A stretch of 64,000 bases of DNA from Pseudomonas sp. PDNC002. Lineage in GTDB: Bacteria > Pseudomonadota > Gammaproteobacteria > Pseudomonadales > Pseudomonadaceae. Positions within the stretch are counted from its first letter, which is position 1. Each line of letters opens with the position of its first letter. The notes beneath the pieces were generated by a model. The model was not told the DNA's origin and made no database searches. It saw only the letters and a program-made list of their open reading frames with translations. Where the stretch lies: contig NZ_CP070356.1 in the NCBI RefSeq assembly GCF_016919445.1, forward strand, positions 1,830,001 to 1,894,000, read 5' to 3'. Of this stretch, positions 14,547 to 26,451 are shown in pieces. Made by a program: the position numbers and the translations under genes.

Positions 14547-17500
14547 TTGAAAGACTTGCTTAATCTGTTGAAAAACCAGGGTCAGATCGAAGAGTTCGAT
14601 GCCATCCGTATTGGTCTGGCCTCGCCCGAGATGATCCGTTCCTGGTCCTTCGGTGAAGTCAAGAAGCCGGAGACCATCAACTACCGTACCTTCAAGCCGG
14701 AGCGCGATGGCCTGTTCTGCGCCAAGATCTTCGGCCCGGTGAAGGACTACGAGTGCCTGTGCGGTAAGTACAAGCGCCTGAAACACCGTGGTGTGATCTG
14801 CGAGAAGTGCGGCGTGGAAGTCGCGCTGGCCAAGGTGCGCCGTGAGCGCATGGGCCACATCGAACTGGCCTCGCCGGTCGCCCACATCTGGTTCCTGAAG
14901 TCCCTGCCGTCCCGTATCGGCCTGCTGCTGGACATGACCCTGCGTGACATCGAGCGCGTGCTCTATTTCGAGAGCTACGTAGTGATCGATCCGGGCATGA
15001 CCACCCTCGAGAAGGGTCAGCTGTTGAATGACGAGCAGTACTTCGAAGCCCTCGAAGAGTTCGGCGATGACTTCGACGCCCGCATGGGTGCGGAAGCCGT
15101 TCGCGAGCTGCTCAATGCTATCGACCTGGAGCACGAGATTGGCCGCCTGCGTGAAGAGATTCCGCAGACCAACTCGGAAACCAAGATCAAGAAGCTGTCC
15201 AAGCGCCTGAAGCTGATGGAAGCCTTCCAGGGCTCCGGCAACCATCCCGAGTGGATGGTGCTGACCGTCCTGCCGGTGCTGCCGCCGGACCTGCGTCCGC
15301 TGGTTCCGCTGGATGGCGGCCGCTTCGCGACTTCGGATCTGAACGATCTGTATCGCCGCGTGATCAACCGTAACAACCGTCTGAAGCGCCTTCTCGACCT
15401 GGCTGCTCCGGACATCATCGTGCGCAACGAAAAGCGCATGCTGCAGGAAGCCGTCGACGCCCTGCTGGACAACGGCCGTCGCGGTCGTGCCATCACCGGC
15501 TCGAACAAGCGCCCGCTGAAGTCCCTGGCCGACATGATCAAGGGCAAGCAAGGTCGCTTCCGTCAGAACCTGCTCGGCAAGCGCGTGGACTACTCGGGCC
15601 GTTCGGTAATTACCGTAGGTCCGACCCTGCGTCTGCACCAGTGCGGTCTGCCGAAGAAAATGGCCCTGGAGCTGTTCAAGCCGTTCATCTTCGGCAAGCT
15701 GGAAGGTCGTGGCATGGCCACCACCATCAAGGCCGCCAAGAAGATGGTCGAGCGCGAGCTGCCGGAAGTGTGGGACGTTCTCGCTGAAGTCATCCGCGAA
15801 CACCCCGTACTGCTGAACCGTGCGCCAACCCTGCACCGTCTGGGCATCCAGGCGTTCGAACCGGTACTGATCGAAGGTAAAGCCATCCAGCTGCACCCGC
15901 TGGTCTGCGCCGCGTACAACGCCGACTTCGACGGTGACCAGATGGCCGTACACGTCCCGCTGACCCTCGAGGCTCAGCTGGAAGCGCGCGCGCTGATGAT
16001 GTCGACCAACAACATTCTGTCGCCTGCCAACGGCGAGCCGATCATCGTTCCGTCGCAGGACGTGGTAATGGGTCTGTACTACATGACCCGTGAAGCGATC
16101 AACGCGAAGGGCGAGGGCATGGCTTTCGCTGACCTGCAGGAAGTTGACCGTGCCTACCGTAGCGGCCAGGTGTCCCTGCACGCCCGCGTGAAAGTGCGTA
16201 TCAACGAGAAGGTCAAGAACGAAGACGGCACCCTGACCGCGAACACCCGTATTGTCGACTCCACTGTCGGCCGTGCGCTGCTGTTCCAGGTTGTCCCGGC
16301 CGGCCTGCCTTTCGACGTGGTCAACCAGTCGATGAAGAAGAAGGCGATCTCCAAGCTGATCAACCACTGCTACCGCGTGGTAGGTCTGAAGGACACCGTC
16401 ATCTTCGCTGACCAGCTGATGTACACCGGCTTCGCCTACTCGACCATCTCCGGTGTGTCGATCGGCGTGAACGACTTCGTCATCCCGGACGAGAAGGCTC
16501 GCATCATCGATGCCGCCACCGAGGAAGTGAAGGAGATCGAGAGCCAGTACGCCTCCGGCCTGGTAACCCAGGGCGAGAAGTACAACAAGGTGATCGACCT
16601 CTGGTCGAAGGCGAACGACGAAGTGTCCAAGGCGATGATGGCCAACCTCTCGAAAGAGAAGGTGACCGATCGCGAAGGCAAGCAAGTCGATCAGGAGTCC
16701 TTCAACTCCATGTACATGATGGCGGACTCCGGTGCGCGGGGCTCCGCGGCCCAGATCCGTCAGCTGGCCGGTATGCGTGGCCTGATGGCCAAGCCGGACG
16801 GCTCCATCATCGAAACTCCGATCACCGCGAACTTCCGTGAAGGCCTGAACGTACTCCAGTACTTCATCTCCACTCACGGTGCTCGTAAAGGTCTGGCGGA
16901 TACCGCACTGAAGACAGCGAACTCCGGTTACCTGACCCGTCGTCTCGTCGATGTGGCCCAGGATCTGGTAGTGACCGAGATCGATTGCGGCACCGAGCAT
17001 GGCCTGGTGATGTCTCCGCACATCGAAGGCGGCGACGTGGTCGAACCGCTGGGCGAGCGCGTGCTCGGCCGCGTGATCGCTCGCGACGTGTTCAAGCCGG
17101 GTGGCGATGACGTCATCGTGCCGGCCGGCACCCTGATCGACGAGAAATGGGTCGATTTCCTCGAGCAAATGAGCGTCGACGAAGTTGTCGTTCGTTCGCC
17201 GATCACCTGCGAAACCCGTCATGGTATCTGCGCCATGTGCTACGGCCGCGATCTGGCCCGTGGTCACCGCGTGAACATCGGTGAAGCTGTGGGCGTTATC
17301 GCTGCCCAGTCGATCGGTGAGCCGGGTACCCAGCTGACCATGCGTACCTTCCACATCGGTGGTGCGGCCAGCCGTACTTCCGCCGTGGACAACGTACAGG
17401 TCAAGAACGGCGGCACCATCCGCCTGCACAACCTGAAGCACGTAGAGCGTGCCGACGGCGCCCTGGTAGCGGTTTCCCGCTCCGGTGAGCTGGCGGTGGC

Positions 17501-18746
17501 CGACGACTTCGGTCGTGAGCGCGAGCGCTACAAGCTGCCGTACGGTGCGGTGATTTCCGTGAAGGAAGGTGACAAGGTCGACCCGGGCGCAATCGTCGCC
17601 AAGTGGGACCCGCACACCCACCCGATCGTCACCGAGATGGACGGCACCGTGGCCTTCGTGGGCATGGAAGAGGGCATCACCATCAAGCGCCAGACCGACG
17701 AACTGACCGGTCTGACCAACATCGAAGTGATGGATCCGAAGGATCGTCCGGCTGCCGGCAAGGACATCCGTCCGGCTGTGAAGCTGATCGACGCCGCAGG
17801 CAAGGATCTGCTGCTGCCGGGTACCGACGTACCGGCTCAGTACTTCCTGCCGGCGAACGCCCTGGTGAACCTCAGCGATGGCGCGAAAGTGCGTATCGGT
17901 GACGTTATCGCGCGTATCCCGCAGGAAACCTCGAAGACCCGTGACATCACCGGTGGTCTGCCGCGCGTTGCCGACCTGTTCGAAGCTCGTCGTCCGAAAG
18001 AGCCTTCGATCCTGGCGGAAATCAGCGGCACCATCTCCTTCGGCAAGGAAACCAAGGGCAAGCGCCGCCTGGTCATCACTCCCACCGACGGTAGCGATCC
18101 GTACGAGGAGCTGATTCCGAAGTGGCGTCACCTGAACGTGTTCGAAGGTGAACAGGTAAGCCGTGGTGAAGTGATCTCCGACGGCCCGAGCAACCCGCAC
18201 GACATTCTGCGTCTGCTGGGTGTTAGCTCGCTGGCCAAGTACATCGTCAACGAGATCCAGGACGTTTACCGTCTGCAGGGCGTGAAGATCAACGACAAGC
18301 ACATCGAGACCATCCTGCGTCAGATGCTGCGCAAGGTCGAAGTGGCCGAGTCGGGCGATTCGTCCTTCATCAAGGGCGACCAGGTCGAACTGGTCCACGT
18401 GCTGGAAGAGAACGAAGTACTGGGTACCCAGGACAAGTTCCCGGCCAAGTACGAGCGCGTGCTGCTTGGTATCACCAAGGCCTCGCTGTCCACCGAGTCG
18501 TTCATCTCGGCGGCATCCTTCCAGGAGACCACCCGCGTCCTCACCGAGGCGGCGGTTACCGGCAAGCGCGACTTCCTGCGCGGCCTGAAGGAGAACGTGG
18601 TCGTGGGTCGTCTGATCCCGGCGGGTACCGGCCTGGCTTACCACAGCGAGCGCAAGCGTCAGCGCGAACTCGGCAAACCGCAGCGCGTGAGCGCGAGCGA
18701 GGCCGAAGCAGCACTGGCCGAAGCGCTCAACCTGAGCGGTAACTAA
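14547..18746 (+). CDS. rpoC: DNA-directed RNA polymerase subunit beta'
   Basis: The 1399-aa beta' subunit carries the catalytic magnesium site NADFDGD (Asp460, Asp462, Asp464) and the N-terminal zinc cluster ([19 protein letters not shown], from Cys70). The second zinc cluster ([13 protein letters not shown]) and trigger-loop region ([20 protein letters not shown]) are intact. The start is TTG at 14,547 behind a strong GAGGAGG at 14,533-14,539. The protein N-terminus [12 protein letters not shown] matches the family at this point. A terminator follows. Confidence 0.99.
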   Translation: MKDLLNLLKNQGQIEEFDAIRIGLASPEMIRSWSFGEVKKPETINYRTFKPERDGLFCAKIFGPVKDYECLCGKYKRLKHRGVICEKCGVEVALAKVRRERMGHIELASPVAHIWFLKSLPSRIGLLLDMTLRDIERVLYFESYVVIDPGMTTLEKGQLLNDEQYFEALEEFGDDFDARMGAEAVRELLNAIDLEHEIGRLREEIPQTNSETKIKKLSKRLKLMEAFQGSGNHPEWMVLTVLPVLPPDLRPLVPLDGGRFATSDLNDLYRRVINRNNRLKRLLDLAAPDIIVRNEKRMLQEAVDALLDNGRRGRAITGSNKRPLKSLADMIKGKQGRFRQNLLGKRVDYSGRSVITVGPTLRLHQCGLPKKMALELFKPFIFGKLEGRGMATTIKAAKKMVERELPEVWDVLAEVIREHPVLLNRAPTLHRLGIQAFEPVLIEGKAIQLHPLVCAAYNADFDGDQMAVHVPLTLEAQLEARALMMSTNNILSPANGEPIIVPSQDVVMGLYYMTREAINAKGEGMAFADLQEVDRAYRSGQVSLHARVKVRINEKVKNEDGTLTANTRIVDSTVGRALLFQVVPAGLPFDVVNQSMKKKAISKLINHCYRVVGLKDTVIFADQLMYTGFAYSTISGVSIGVNDFVIPDEKARIIDAATEEVKEIESQYASGLVTQGEKYNKVIDLWSKANDEVSKAMMANLSKEKVTDREGKQVDQESFNSMYMMADSGARGSAAQIRQLAGMRGLMAKPDGSIIETPITANFREGLNVLQYFISTHGARKGLADTALKTANSGYLTRRLVDVAQDLVVTEIDCGTEHGLVMSPHIEGGDVVEPLGERVLGRVIARDVFKPGGDDVIVPAGTLIDEKWVDFLEQMSVDEVVVRSPITCETRHGICAMCYGRDLARGHRVNIGEAVGVIAAQSIGEPGTQLTMRTFHIGGAASRTSAVDNVQVKNGGTIRLHNLKHVERADGALVAVSRSGELAVADDFGRERERYKLPYGAVISVKEGDKVDPGAIVAKWDPHTHPIVTEMDGTVAFVGMEEGITIKRQTDELTGLTNIEVMDPKDRPAAGKDIRPAVKLIDAAGKDLLLPGTDVPAQYFLPANALVNLSDGAKVRIGDVIARIPQETSKTRDITGGLPRVADLFEARRPKEPSILAEISGTISFGKETKGKRRLVITPTDGSDPYEELIPKWRHLNVFEGEQVSRGEVISDGPSNPHDILRLLGVSSLAKYIVNEIQDVYRLQGVKINDKHIETILRQMLRKVEVAESGDSSFIKGDQVELVHVLEENEVLGTQDKFPAKYERVLLGITKASLSTESFISAASFQETTRVLTEAAVTGKRDFLRGLKENVVVGRLIPAGTGLAYHSERKRQRELGKPQRVSASEAEAALAEALNLSGN

Positions 18747-18754
18747 GCCTCAAA

Positions 18755-18792
18755 CGAAGCCCCGGTTGTCTTGACAACCGGGGCTTCGTCTT
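18755..18792 (+). terminator. Terminator after rpoBC
   Basis: CGAAGCCCCGGTTGTC (18755-18770) and GACAACCGGGGCTTCG (18773-18788) form a long near-perfect stem, closing the rpoBC unit. The U tract is weak (TCTT), but the next promoter starts immediately after. Confidence 0.8.
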
Positions 18793-18819
18793 GACTGGAT
18801 TCCGGAAGCTCTTTAGTAT
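18791..18819 (+). promoter_or_regulatory. sigma70 promoter of the str operon (rpsL)
   Basis: TTGACT (18791-18796) and TAGTAT (18814-18819) with a 17-bp spacer. Transcription would begin near 18825, just before the leader hairpin. Confidence 0.85.
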
Positions 18820-18828
18820 CTTGTACCC

Positions 18829-18869
18829 CGAAAATTGGCAGGGCGCATGCTCTGCCCATTTTCGTTTTT
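18829..18869 (+). promoter_or_regulatory. rpsL leader hairpin with U tract (candidate attenuator)
   Basis: CGAAAAT (18829-18835) pairs with ATTTTCG (18858-18864); GGCAG (18837-18841) pairs with CTGCC (18852-18856) above one mismatch. A TTTTT tract (18865-18869) follows. It lies between the promoter and rpsL, so it is transcribed as a leader with the shape of an intrinsic terminator. A Pseudomonas rpsL leader motif is, as I recall, catalogued. A ribosomal-protein-responsive switch is inferred. Confidence 0.7.
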
Positions 18870-18900
18870 AAGTGTCGTAAGACAATCAGTGGAGCTATAG

Positions 18901-19272
18901 ATGGCAACTATCAACCAGCTGGTGCGCAAACCGCGCAAGCGCCTGGTCGACAAGAGCGGCGTTCCTGCCCTGCAGAACTGCCCTCAGCGTCGCGGCGTAT
19001 GCACCCGCGTATACACCACCACCCCGAAGAAGCCGAACTCCGCACTGCGTAAAGTGTGCCGTGTTCGTCTGACCAACGGTTTCGAGGTTTCCTCGTACAT
19101 CGGCGGTGAAGGCCACAACCTGCAAGAGCACAGCGTAGTGCTGATCCGCGGCGGTCGTGTAAAAGACCTTCCGGGTGTTCGCTACCACACCGTGCGCGGT
19201 TCGCTGGACACCTCCGGTGTCAAAGACCGTAAGCAGGGTCGTTCGAAGTACGGCGCGAAGCGTCCGAAGTAA
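18901..19272 (+). CDS. rpsL: 30S ribosomal protein S12
   Basis: The 123-aa protein helps monitor decoding accuracy and is the streptomycin target. [19 protein letters not shown] contains the lysine usually numbered 42/43, and [14 protein letters not shown] the second resistance-associated region; both look wild-type (streptomycin-sensitive). It is the first gene of the str operon rpsL-rpsG-fusA-tuf. Confidence 0.98.
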   Translation: MATINQLVRKPRKRLVDKSGVPALQNCPQRRGVCTRVYTTTPKKPNSALRKVCRVRLTNGFEVSSYIGGEGHNLQEHSVVLIRGGRVKDLPGVRYHTVRGSLDTSGVKDRKQGRSKYGAKRPK

Positions 19273-19357
19273 TTTTGTTTTCCTATTTGCTGAGTCGATA
19301 AGAGTAAGGTCGGGCATCGAGTCCCGGGCTACCTGAAGACCGTTTGAGGGCTTATCA

Positions 19358-19828
19358 ATGCCAAGACGTCGTGTAGCGGCCAAACGTGAGATCCTGGCCG
19401 ATCCGAAATACGGAAGCCAGATTCTGGCCAAGTTCATGAACCACGTGATGGAAAGCGGCAAAAAAGCCGTTGCCGAGCGTATCGTTTACGGTGCTCTGGA
19501 CAAGGTCAAAGAGCGCGGTAAAGGCGACCCCCTGGAAATCTTCGAAAAAGCACTCGACGCCATCGCTCCGCTGGTCGAAGTGAAGTCCCGCCGTGTCGGC
19601 GGTGCTACCTACCAGGTTCCGGTCGAAGTACGTCCGTCCCGTCGTAATGCTCTGGCCATGCGTTGGCTGGTGGACTTCGCCCGCAAGCGTGGCGAGAAGT
19701 CCATGGCTCTGCGCCTGGCTGGCGAGCTGCTGGATGCCGCTGAAGGCAAAGGCGCTGCCGTCAAGAAGCGTGAAGACGTGCACCGTATGGCCGAGGCCAA
19801 CAAAGCGTTCTCGCACTACCGCTTCTAA
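19358..19828 (+). CDS. rpsG: 30S ribosomal protein S7
   Basis: The 156-aa primary assembly protein organises the 3' domain of 16S rRNA. The start [20 protein letters not shown] and the motif [20 protein letters not shown] are typical. In enteric bacteria S7 represses the str operon. Here it lies between rpsL (85 nt) and fusA (30 nt). Confidence 0.98.
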   Translation: MPRRRVAAKREILADPKYGSQILAKFMNHVMESGKKAVAERIVYGALDKVKERGKGDPLEIFEKALDAIAPLVEVKSRRVGGATYQVPVEVRPSRRNALAMRWLVDFARKRGEKSMALRLAGELLDAAEGKGAAVKKREDVHRMAEANKAFSHYRF

Positions 19829-19858
19829 TTACGGCATCAACACTTCTGCGAGGGCTTT

Positions 19859-21994
19859 ATGGCTCGTAACACAGCAATCAACCGCTACCGGAACATTGGT
19901 ATCTGTGCCCACGTTGACGCGGGCAAGACCACCACTACCGAGCGGATCCTGTTCTACACAGGTCTCAGCCACAAGATGGGTGAGGTGCACGACGGCGCTG
20001 CTACCACCGACTGGATGGTGCAGGAGCAGGAGCGTGGTATCACCATCACCTCCGCTGCGATCACGACCTTCTGGGAAGGTTCGCGCGGCCAGTACGACAA
20101 GTACCGCGTAAACGTCATCGACACCCCCGGCCACGTAGACTTCACCATTGAAGTTGAGCGCTCCCTGCGCGTACTGGACGGCGCCGTCGTTGTGTTCTGC
20201 GGCACCTCCGGCGTTGAGCCGCAGTCCGAGACCGTATGGCGTCAAGCCAACAAGTACGGCGTTCCGCGTATCGTTTACGTGAACAAGATGGACCGCGCCG
20301 GCGCCAACTTCCTGCGCGTCGTCGGTCAGATCAAGAACCGCCTGGGTCACACCCCGGTTCCGGTTCAGCTGGCCATCGGTGCAGAAGATGACTTCCAGGG
20401 TCAGGTTGACCTGCTGAAAATGAAGGCCATCTACTGGAACGAAGACGACAAAGGCACCTCCTATCGCGAGGAAGAAATTCCTGCCGATATGGTTGAGCTG
20501 GCCACCGAGTGGCGCAACAACATGGTCGAGGCTGCTGCCGAAGCCAACGAAGAGCTGATGAACAAGTACCTGGAAGAGGGCGAGCTGTCGATCGAAGAGA
20601 TCAAGGCTGGCCTGCGTCTGCGTACCATCGCTTGCGAAATCGTACCGGCTGTCTGTGGCTCCTCGTTCAAGAACAAGGGCGTGCCCCTGGTTCTCGATGC
20701 CGTCATCGACTTCCTGCCTGCTCCGACCGAGATCCCTGCGATCCAGGGTATCCACCCGGATCACATTGACGACGGCGACGACGCTCCGAAAGACGAGCGT
20801 CCGGCTGACGACAATGCACCGTTCTCGGCTCTGGCATTCAAGATCGCCACTGACCCGTTCGTAGGTACTCTGACCTTCGTTCGCGTCTACTCGGGCGTTC
20901 TGGAGTCCGGTAACTCGGTTATCAACTCCGTGAAAGGCAAGAAAGAGCGCGTTGGTCGTATGGTGCAGATGCACGCCAACCAGCGTGACGAGATCAAAGA
21001 AGTACGCGCTGGCGACATCGCTGCTCTGATCGGCATGAAGGACGTCACCACCGGTGACACCCTGTGCGACATCGAGAAGCCGATCATCCTCGAGCGTATG
21101 GACTTCCCGGAGCCTGTGATCTCGGTAGCTGTTGAGCCGAAGACCAAGGCTGACCAGGAGAAGATGGGCATTGCCCTCGGCAAGCTGGCTCAGGAAGACC
21201 CGTCGTTCCGCGTCAAGACCGACGAAGAAACCGGCCAGACCATCATCTCCGGTATGGGTGAGCTGCACCTGGACATCCTCGTCGACCGCATGAAGCGTGA
21301 ATTCGGCGTTGAGGCGAACATCGGCAAGCCGCAGGTTTCGTACCGCGAAACCATCTCGAAGGACAACATCGAGATCGAAGGCAAGTTCGTTCGTCAGTCT
21401 GGTGGTCGTGGTCAGTTCGGTCACTGCTGGATTCGCTTCTCGACTCCGGACGTGGACGACAAGGGCAACATCACTGAAGGCCTGGTCTTCACCAACGAAG
21501 TCGTGGGCGGTGTGGTTCCGAAGGAATACATCCCGGCCATCCAGAAGGGCATCGAAGAGCAGATGAAGAACGGCGTTGTTGCCGGCTATCCGCTGATCGG
21601 CCTGAAGGCTACCGTCTTCGATGGTTCCTACCACGACGTCGACTCCAACGAGATGGCGTTCAAGATCGCTGCTTCCATGGCGACCAAGCAGCTGGCCCAG
21701 AAGGGCGGCGGCAAGGTGCTTGAGCCGATCATGAAGGTGGAAGTGGTGACTCCTGAGGACTACATGGGTGACGTGATGGGTGACCTGAACCGTCGTCGTG
21801 GTCTGATTCAGGGGATGGAAGACTCGGTTTCCGGTAAGGTTATCCGTGCCGAGGTTCCGCTGGGCGAGATGTTCGGTTACGCAACCGACGTGCGTTCCAT
21901 GTCCCAGGGTCGCGCTAGCTACTCCATGGAATTCTCCAAGTACGCTGAAGCTCCGGCGAACGTCGTCGAAGCTCTGGCTAAAAAACAAGCTTGA
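19859..21994 (+). CDS. fusA: Elongation factor G
   Basis: The 711-aa GTPase drives tRNA-mRNA translocation and, with RRF, ribosome recycling. The P-loop [19 protein letters not shown], switch [10 protein letters not shown] and [10 protein letters not shown] are present, and the C-terminal domains IV-V look complete. It is the third gene of the str operon, 28 nt before the second tuf. Confidence 0.98.
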   Translation: MARNTAINRYRNIGICAHVDAGKTTTTERILFYTGLSHKMGEVHDGAATTDWMVQEQERGITITSAAITTFWEGSRGQYDKYRVNVIDTPGHVDFTIEVERSLRVLDGAVVVFCGTSGVEPQSETVWRQANKYGVPRIVYVNKMDRAGANFLRVVGQIKNRLGHTPVPVQLAIGAEDDFQGQVDLLKMKAIYWNEDDKGTSYREEEIPADMVELATEWRNNMVEAAAEANEELMNKYLEEGELSIEEIKAGLRLRTIACEIVPAVCGSSFKNKGVPLVLDAVIDFLPAPTEIPAIQGIHPDHIDDGDDAPKDERPADDNAPFSALAFKIATDPFVGTLTFVRVYSGVLESGNSVINSVKGKKERVGRMVQMHANQRDEIKEVRAGDIAALIGMKDVTTGDTLCDIEKPIILERMDFPEPVISVAVEPKTKADQEKMGIALGKLAQEDPSFRVKTDEETGQTIISGMGELHLDILVDRMKREFGVEANIGKPQVSYRETISKDNIEIEGKFVRQSGGRGQFGHCWIRFSTPDVDDKGNITEGLVFTNEVVGGVVPKEYIPAIQKGIEEQMKNGVVAGYPLIGLKATVFDGSYHDVDSNEMAFKIAASMATKQLAQKGGGKVLEPIMKVEVVTPEDYMGDVMGDLNRRRGLIQGMEDSVSGKVIRAEVPLGEMFGYATDVRSMSQGRASYSMEFSKYAEAPANVVEALAKKQA

Positions 21995-22022
21995 TTCAGC
22001 TCTTTTAGTAGAGGTTACTCTC

Positions 22023-23216
22023 GTGGCTAAAGAAAAATTTGAACGTAACAAACCGCACGTCAACGTCGGCACCATCGGTCACGTTGACCACGGCAAAACC
22101 ACTCTGACCGCTGCTCTGACCAAGGTCTGCTCCGAGACCTGGGGCGGTTCCGCTCGCGCTTTCGACCAGATCGACAACGCGCCGGAAGAGAAGGCTCGTG
22201 GTATCACCATCAACACCTCTCACGTTGAATACGACTCGCCGGTACGCCACTACGCTCACGTAGACTGCCCGGGTCACGCCGACTACGTGAAGAACATGAT
22301 CACCGGTGCTGCCCAGATGGACGGCGCGATCCTGGTTTGCTCGGCTGCTGACGGCCCCATGCCGCAGACTCGCGAGCACATCCTGCTGTCCCGTCAGGTA
22401 GGCGTTCCCTACATTGTCGTGTTCCTGAACAAGGCCGACATGGTTGACGACGCCGAGCTGCTGGAACTGGTCGAAATGGAAGTTCGCGATCTGCTGAACA
22501 CCTACGACTTCCCGGGCGACGACACTCCGATCGTGATCGGTTCCGCTCTGATGGCCCTGAACGGCCAGGACGATAACGAGATGGGCGTTTCCGCCGTGCG
22601 CAAGCTGGTAGAAACCCTGGACTCGTACATTCCTGAGCCCGAGCGCGCCATCGACAAGCCGTTCCTGATGCCGATCGAAGACGTGTTCTCGATCTCCGGC
22701 CGCGGCACCGTGGTAACTGGCCGTGTTGAGCGTGGCATCGTCAAGATCCAGGAAGAAGTGGAAATCGTCGGTATCAAGGCGACCACCAAAACTACCTGCA
22801 CCGGCGTTGAAATGTTCCGCAAGCTGCTCGACGAAGGTCGTGCTGGTGAGAACGTTGGCGTTCTGCTGCGTGGTACCAAGCGTGAAGACGTAGAGCGTGG
22901 CCAGGTTCTGGCCAAGCCGGGCACCATCAAGCCGCACACCAAGTTCGAGTGCGAAGTGTACGTGCTGTCCAAAGAAGAAGGTGGTCGTCACACTCCGTTC
23001 TTCAAAGGCTACCGTCCGCAGTTCTACTTCCGTACCACCGACGTAACCGGCAACTGCGAGCTGCCGGAAGGCGTTGAAATGGTAATGCCGGGCGACAACG
23101 TGAAAATGGTTGTCACCCTGATCGCTCCGATCGCCATGGAAGATGGCCTGCGCTTCGCGATTCGCGAAGGCGGCCGTACCGTTGGTGCCGGCGTGGTTGC
23201 CAAGATCATCGAGTAA
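22023..23216 (+). CDS. tuf: Elongation factor Tu (second copy)
   Basis: A 397-aa EF-Tu whose protein sequence equals that of the copy at 5,514. The start is GTG at 22,023, fixed by alignment with the first copy. An upstream in-frame extension of 59 residues reads through the end of fusA in another frame and is not real. About 18 silent differences separate the copies, five of them in the first 39 nt. It closes the str operon before a strong terminator. Confidence 0.98.
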   Translation: MAKEKFERNKPHVNVGTIGHVDHGKTTLTAALTKVCSETWGGSARAFDQIDNAPEEKARGITINTSHVEYDSPVRHYAHVDCPGHADYVKNMITGAAQMDGAILVCSAADGPMPQTREHILLSRQVGVPYIVVFLNKADMVDDAELLELVEMEVRDLLNTYDFPGDDTPIVIGSALMALNGQDDNEMGVSAVRKLVETLDSYIPEPERAIDKPFLMPIEDVFSISGRGTVVTGRVERGIVKIQEEVEIVGIKATTKTTCTGVEMFRKLLDEGRAGENVGVLLRGTKREDVERGQVLAKPGTIKPHTKFECEVYVLSKEEGGRHTPFFKGYRPQFYFRTTDVTGNCELPEGVEMVMPGDNVKMVVTLIAPIAMEDGLRFAIREGGRTVGAGVVAKIIE

Positions 23217-23233
23217 TCGCTGATCTGCTCCAG

Positions 23234-23261
23234 AAAAAGGGACCCTTCGGGGTCCCTTTTT
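23234..23261 (+). terminator. Terminator of the str operon
   Basis: AAAAAGGGACCC (23234-23245), loop TTCG, GGGTCCCTTTTT (23250-23261). A perfect 12-bp stem with a U tract, and nearly symmetrical. Confidence 0.92.
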
Positions 23262-23279
23262 CGTTGAGTTGGTTAAATA

Positions 23280-23308
23280 TTGACACCCCCTAGGCGCATC
23301 CGTACAAT
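23280..23308 (+). promoter_or_regulatory. sigma70 promoter of the S10 operon
   Basis: TTGACA (23280-23285) and TACAAT (23303-23308) with a 17-bp spacer. The untranslated leader to rpsJ is only about 55 nt, holding one 9-bp hairpin (23322-23342) without a U tract. The long L4-responsive leader of enteric bacteria is thus absent. Confidence 0.88.
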
Positions 23309-23371
23309 TGCGCCTCCTTTTAACGGGCGGAGTCCGTCCGTTGGGAATGGCAACTTGGAGTCTGAGGTCAA

Positions 23372-23683
23372 ATGCAAAATCAACAAATCCGTATTCGGTT
23401 GAAGGCTTTTGATCACCGCCTGATCGACCAATCTACCCAGGAAATCGTGGAAACCGCGAAACGTACTGGCGCTCAGGTGCGTGGTCCGATTCCTCTGCCG
23501 ACCCGCAAGGAACGTTACACCGTGCTGATTTCCCCGCACGTCAACAAGGACGCTCGTGACCAGTACGAAATTCGTACCCACAAGCGTGTTCTCGACATCG
23601 TTCAGCCGACCGACAAAACCGTCGACGCGCTGATGAAGCTCGACCTTGCTGCTGGCGTCGAAGTACAGATCAGCCTCGGCTAA
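23372..23683 (+). CDS. rpsJ: 30S ribosomal protein S10
   Basis: The 103-aa S10 (NusE) sits in the head of the small subunit and also joins the NusB antitermination complex. [18 protein letters not shown] and the loop [15 protein letters not shown] are typical. It is the first gene of the S10 operon, behind its own promoter. Confidence 0.98.
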   Translation: MQNQQIRIRLKAFDHRLIDQSTQEIVETAKRTGAQVRGPIPLPTRKERYTVLISPHVNKDARDQYEIRTHKRVLDIVQPTDKTVDALMKLDLAAGVEVQISLG

Positions 23684-23765
23684 TGCCTTCGGCATTGGTC
23701 GTGTAACGCTCTGAAATGGGCGGCCATAGCGGGTGAAAGCCCCGTACACTAAAGAGGTTCTAAAG

Positions 23766-24401
23766 ATGACAATTGGTGTTGTCGGTCGTAAGTGCGGCAT
23801 GACCCGCATCTTCACCGAAGATGGTGTCTCCATTCCGGTCACGGTCATTGAGGTCGAGCCGAATCGCGTCACCCAGTTCAAAAACGAAGAAAGCGATGGC
23901 TATCGCGCTGTGCAGGTAACTGCTGGCGAGCGTCGTGCTTCTCGCGTGACCAAGGCTCAAGCCGGTCACTTTGCCAAGGCGAATGTCGCCGCCGGTCGCG
24001 GCGTGTGGGAATTCCGTCTGGGCGAAGAGGAGTTCAAGGCAGGCGATTCCATTTCTGTCGATCTGTTCCAGGCGGGCCAGCTGGTAGACGTTACCGGTGA
24101 GTCCAAAGGTAAAGGCTTCGCCGGTACCATCAAGCGCTGGAACTTCCGTGGTCAAGATAACACCCACGGTAACTCCGTTTCCCACCGCGTCCCGGGTTCC
24201 ATCGGCCAGTGCCAGACTCCTGGTCGAGTGTTCAAGGGCAAAAAAATGTCGGGCCACATGGGTGCTGAGCGCGTAACCGTTCAATCCCTTGAGGTCGTGC
24301 GTGTCGATGCAGAGCGCAATCTGCTGCTGGTCAAAGGTGCCGTTCCCGGCGCTACCGGTGGTGATGTGCTGGTGCGTCCGGCAGCCAAGGCTCGCGGTTA
24401 A
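23766..24401 (+). CDS. rplC: 50S ribosomal protein L3
   Basis: The 211-aa protein starts assembly of the large subunit near the peptidyl-transferase centre. The start is the ATG at 23,766 ([16 protein letters not shown]). An upstream in-frame start at 23,733 would add eleven residues that do not belong to the family. The loop with [17 protein letters not shown] and the glutamine of [18 protein letters not shown] (usual PrmB methylation site) are visible. Confidence 0.97.
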   Translation: MTIGVVGRKCGMTRIFTEDGVSIPVTVIEVEPNRVTQFKNEESDGYRAVQVTAGERRASRVTKAQAGHFAKANVAAGRGVWEFRLGEEEFKAGDSISVDLFQAGQLVDVTGESKGKGFAGTIKRWNFRGQDNTHGNSVSHRVPGSIGQCQTPGRVFKGKKMSGHMGAERVTVQSLEVVRVDAERNLLLVKGAVPGATGGDVLVRPAAKARG

Positions 24402-24415
24402 GAGAGGAAGCTGAG

Positions 24416-25018
24416 ATGCAACTGAATGTAAATGGCGCTCAGGCGATCGAGGTTTCCGAGCGTACCTTTGGTAGCGAATTCAACGAGACCCTGGTTCACC
24501 AGGCAGTCGTCGCCTACATGGCTGGCGGTCGTCAGGGCACCAAGGCTCAGAAAACTCGTTCCGAAGTCTCCGGTGGTGGCAAGAAGCCGTGGCGTCAGAA
24601 GGGCACTGGTCGTGCTCGTGCTGGCACCATTCGTAGCCCCATCTGGCGTGGCGGCGGCGCGACCTTCGCGGCCAAGCCCCAGGATCACTCCCAGAAGCTC
24701 AACAAGAAGATGTACCGCGCTGCTCTGCGCTCCATCCTCTCTGAGCTGGTTCGTCTGGATCGTCTGGTTGTCGTTGCCGACTTCGCTGTCGACGCACCGA
24801 AGACCAAGGGTCTGGTCAGCAAGCTGGAAGGCCTGGGCCTGAAAGATGTACTGATCGTCACCGAAGGCGTCGATGAGAACCTGTACCTGGCAGCTCGCAA
24901 CCTGGCCCACGTCGATGTGCGTGACGTCCAGGCTTCCGATCCGGTCAGCCTCATCGCCTACGACAAGGTGCTGGTCACCGTGTCTGCCGTGAAGAAGTTC
25001 GAGGAGCTGCTGGCATGA
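24416..25018 (+). CDS. rplD: 50S ribosomal protein L4
   Basis: The 200-aa protein lines the peptide exit tunnel with L22. The long loop [20 protein letters not shown] and [19 protein letters not shown] are typical. In enteric bacteria L4 regulates this operon. The needed leader is not apparent here. Its end overlaps the rplW start (ATGA). Confidence 0.97.
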   Translation: MQLNVNGAQAIEVSERTFGSEFNETLVHQAVVAYMAGGRQGTKAQKTRSEVSGGGKKPWRQKGTGRARAGTIRSPIWRGGGATFAAKPQDHSQKLNKKMYRAALRSILSELVRLDRLVVVADFAVDAPKTKGLVSKLEGLGLKDVLIVTEGVDENLYLAARNLAHVDVRDVQASDPVSLIAYDKVLVTVSAVKKFEELLA

Positions 25019-25314
25019 ACCAGGAACGCGTATTCAAAGTGCTGCTGGGCCCGCATATCTCCGAGAAGGCCACTGGCCTGGCGGACGGCAACAGCCAATT
25101 CGTTTTCAAGGTTGCCACTGATGCAACCAAGCTGGAAATCAAGAAGGCCGTAGAAAGCCTGTTCGGCGTGAAAGTACGTCGCGTCACCACCCTGAACGTT
25201 CAGGGCAAGACCAAACGTACCGTTCGCGGCCTGGGCAAGCGTAACGACTGGAAAAAAGCGTACATCGCTCTCCAGCCGGGCCAGGATCTCGATTTCGCAG
25301 CTGGCGCTGAGTAA
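25015..25314 (+). CDS. rplW: 50S ribosomal protein L23
   Basis: The 99-aa protein sits at the tunnel exit and is the docking site for trigger factor and [23 protein letters not shown] and the [16 protein letters not shown] loop are seen. It overlaps rplD by 4 nt. Confidence 0.97.
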   Translation: MNQERVFKVLLGPHISEKATGLADGNSQFVFKVATDATKLEIKKAVESLFGVKVRRVTTLNVQGKTKRTVRGLGKRNDWKKAYIALQPGQDLDFAAGAE

Positions 25315-25325
25315 AGGGGTGCATC

Positions 25326-26147
25326 ATGGCAATCGTTAAATGCAAACCGACTTCCGCTGGTCGTCGTTTCGTCGTCAAGGTAGTGAACCAGGACCTGCAC
25401 AAAGGTGCTCCGTTCGCCCCCCTGCTCGAGAAGAAGTCCAAGTCGGGCGGCCGTAACAACAACGGTCGCATCACCACCCGTCATATCGGTGGTGGCCACA
25501 AGCAACACTATCGTCTGGTCGACTTCCGCCGCAACAAGGATGGCATTCCTGCCATCGTTGAGCGCGTCGAATACGATCCGAACCGTACTGCTCACATCGC
25601 TCTGCTGAAATACGCGGACGGCGAGCGTCGTTACATCATCGCCCCCAAAGGCGTGGTGGCTGGCGATCAACTGATCTCCGGTATCGGCGCTCCGATCAAG
25701 GCCGGCAACAACATGCCGCTGCGCAACATCCCGGTGGGTAGCACCATCCACGGTATCGAACTGAAGCCTGGCAAAGGCGCTCAGATCGCTCGCTCCGCTG
25801 GCGCTTCGGCTCAGCTGGTTGCCCGTGAAGGTGCCTACGTTACCGTGCGTCTGCGTTCCGGCGAAATGCGCAAAGTCCTGGCTGACTGCCGTGCGACCCT
25901 GGGCGAAGTCTCGAACTCCGAGCACAGCCTGCGTTCGCTGGGTAAAGCCGGTGCCAAACGCTGGCGTGGCGTTCGCCCGACCGTTCGTGGTGTTGCCATG
26001 AACCCGGTCGACCACCCGCATGGTGGTGGTGAAGGTCGTACCTCTGCTGGTCGTCATCCGGTATCGCCGTGGGGTCTTCAGACCAAGGGTAAGAAGACTC
26101 GCGCGAACAAGCGTACCGACAACATGATCGTCCGTCGCCGCAAGTAA
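25326..26147 (+). CDS. rplB: 50S ribosomal protein L2
   Basis: The 273-aa protein contacts the peptidyl-transferase centre and the inter-subunit bridge. [20 protein letters not shown] in the N-terminal part and [18 protein letters not shown] with the conserved histidine near the C-terminus are present. It starts 11 nt after rplW. Confidence 0.98.
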   Translation: MAIVKCKPTSAGRRFVVKVVNQDLHKGAPFAPLLEKKSKSGGRNNNGRITTRHIGGGHKQHYRLVDFRRNKDGIPAIVERVEYDPNRTAHIALLKYADGERRYIIAPKGVVAGDQLISGIGAPIKAGNNMPLRNIPVGSTIHGIELKPGKGAQIARSAGASAQLVAREGAYVTVRLRSGEMRKVLADCRATLGEVSNSEHSLRSLGKAGAKRWRGVRPTVRGVAMNPVDHPHGGGEGRTSAGRHPVSPWGLQTKGKKTRANKRTDNMIVRRRK

Positions 26148-26163
26148 ATAGAGGGATACGACA

Positions 26164-26439
26164 GTGCCACGTTCTCTGAAAAAAGGTCCTTTTATCGATC
26201 TTCACCTGCTGAAGAAGATCGAAGTGGCGGTAGAAAAGAACGACCGCAAGCCGATCAAGACCTGGTCGCGCCGTTCTATGATCATGCCGCACATGGTTGG
26301 TCTGACCATCGCTGTCCACAACGGCCGTCAACACGTGCCGGTTCTGGTTAACGAAGACATGGTCGGTCACAAACTCGGCGAGTTCGCTGCTACCCGCACT
26401 TATCGTGGGCACGCTGCGGACAAGAAAGCCAAGCGTTAA
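26164..26439 (+). CDS. rpsS: 30S ribosomal protein S19
   Basis: The 91-aa head protein forms a complex with S13. [18 protein letters not shown] at the N-terminus and [18 protein letters not shown] are typical. The start codon is GTG. Confidence 0.97.
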   Translation: MPRSLKKGPFIDLHLLKKIEVAVEKNDRKPIKTWSRRSMIMPHMVGLTIAVHNGRQHVPVLVNEDMVGHKLGEFAATRTYRGHAADKKAKR

Positions 26440-26451
26440 GGGGTAAGGAAG

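Noticed and set aside
14508-18644. A 1378-codon open frame antisense to rpoC
   Set aside because: Same codon-bias shadow; the sense strand carries all rpoC motifs.
21846-22022. A 59-residue N-terminal extension of the second EF-Tu
   Set aside because: It lies in fusA in another frame and the first EF-Tu copy lacks it; GTG at 22,023 is the start.
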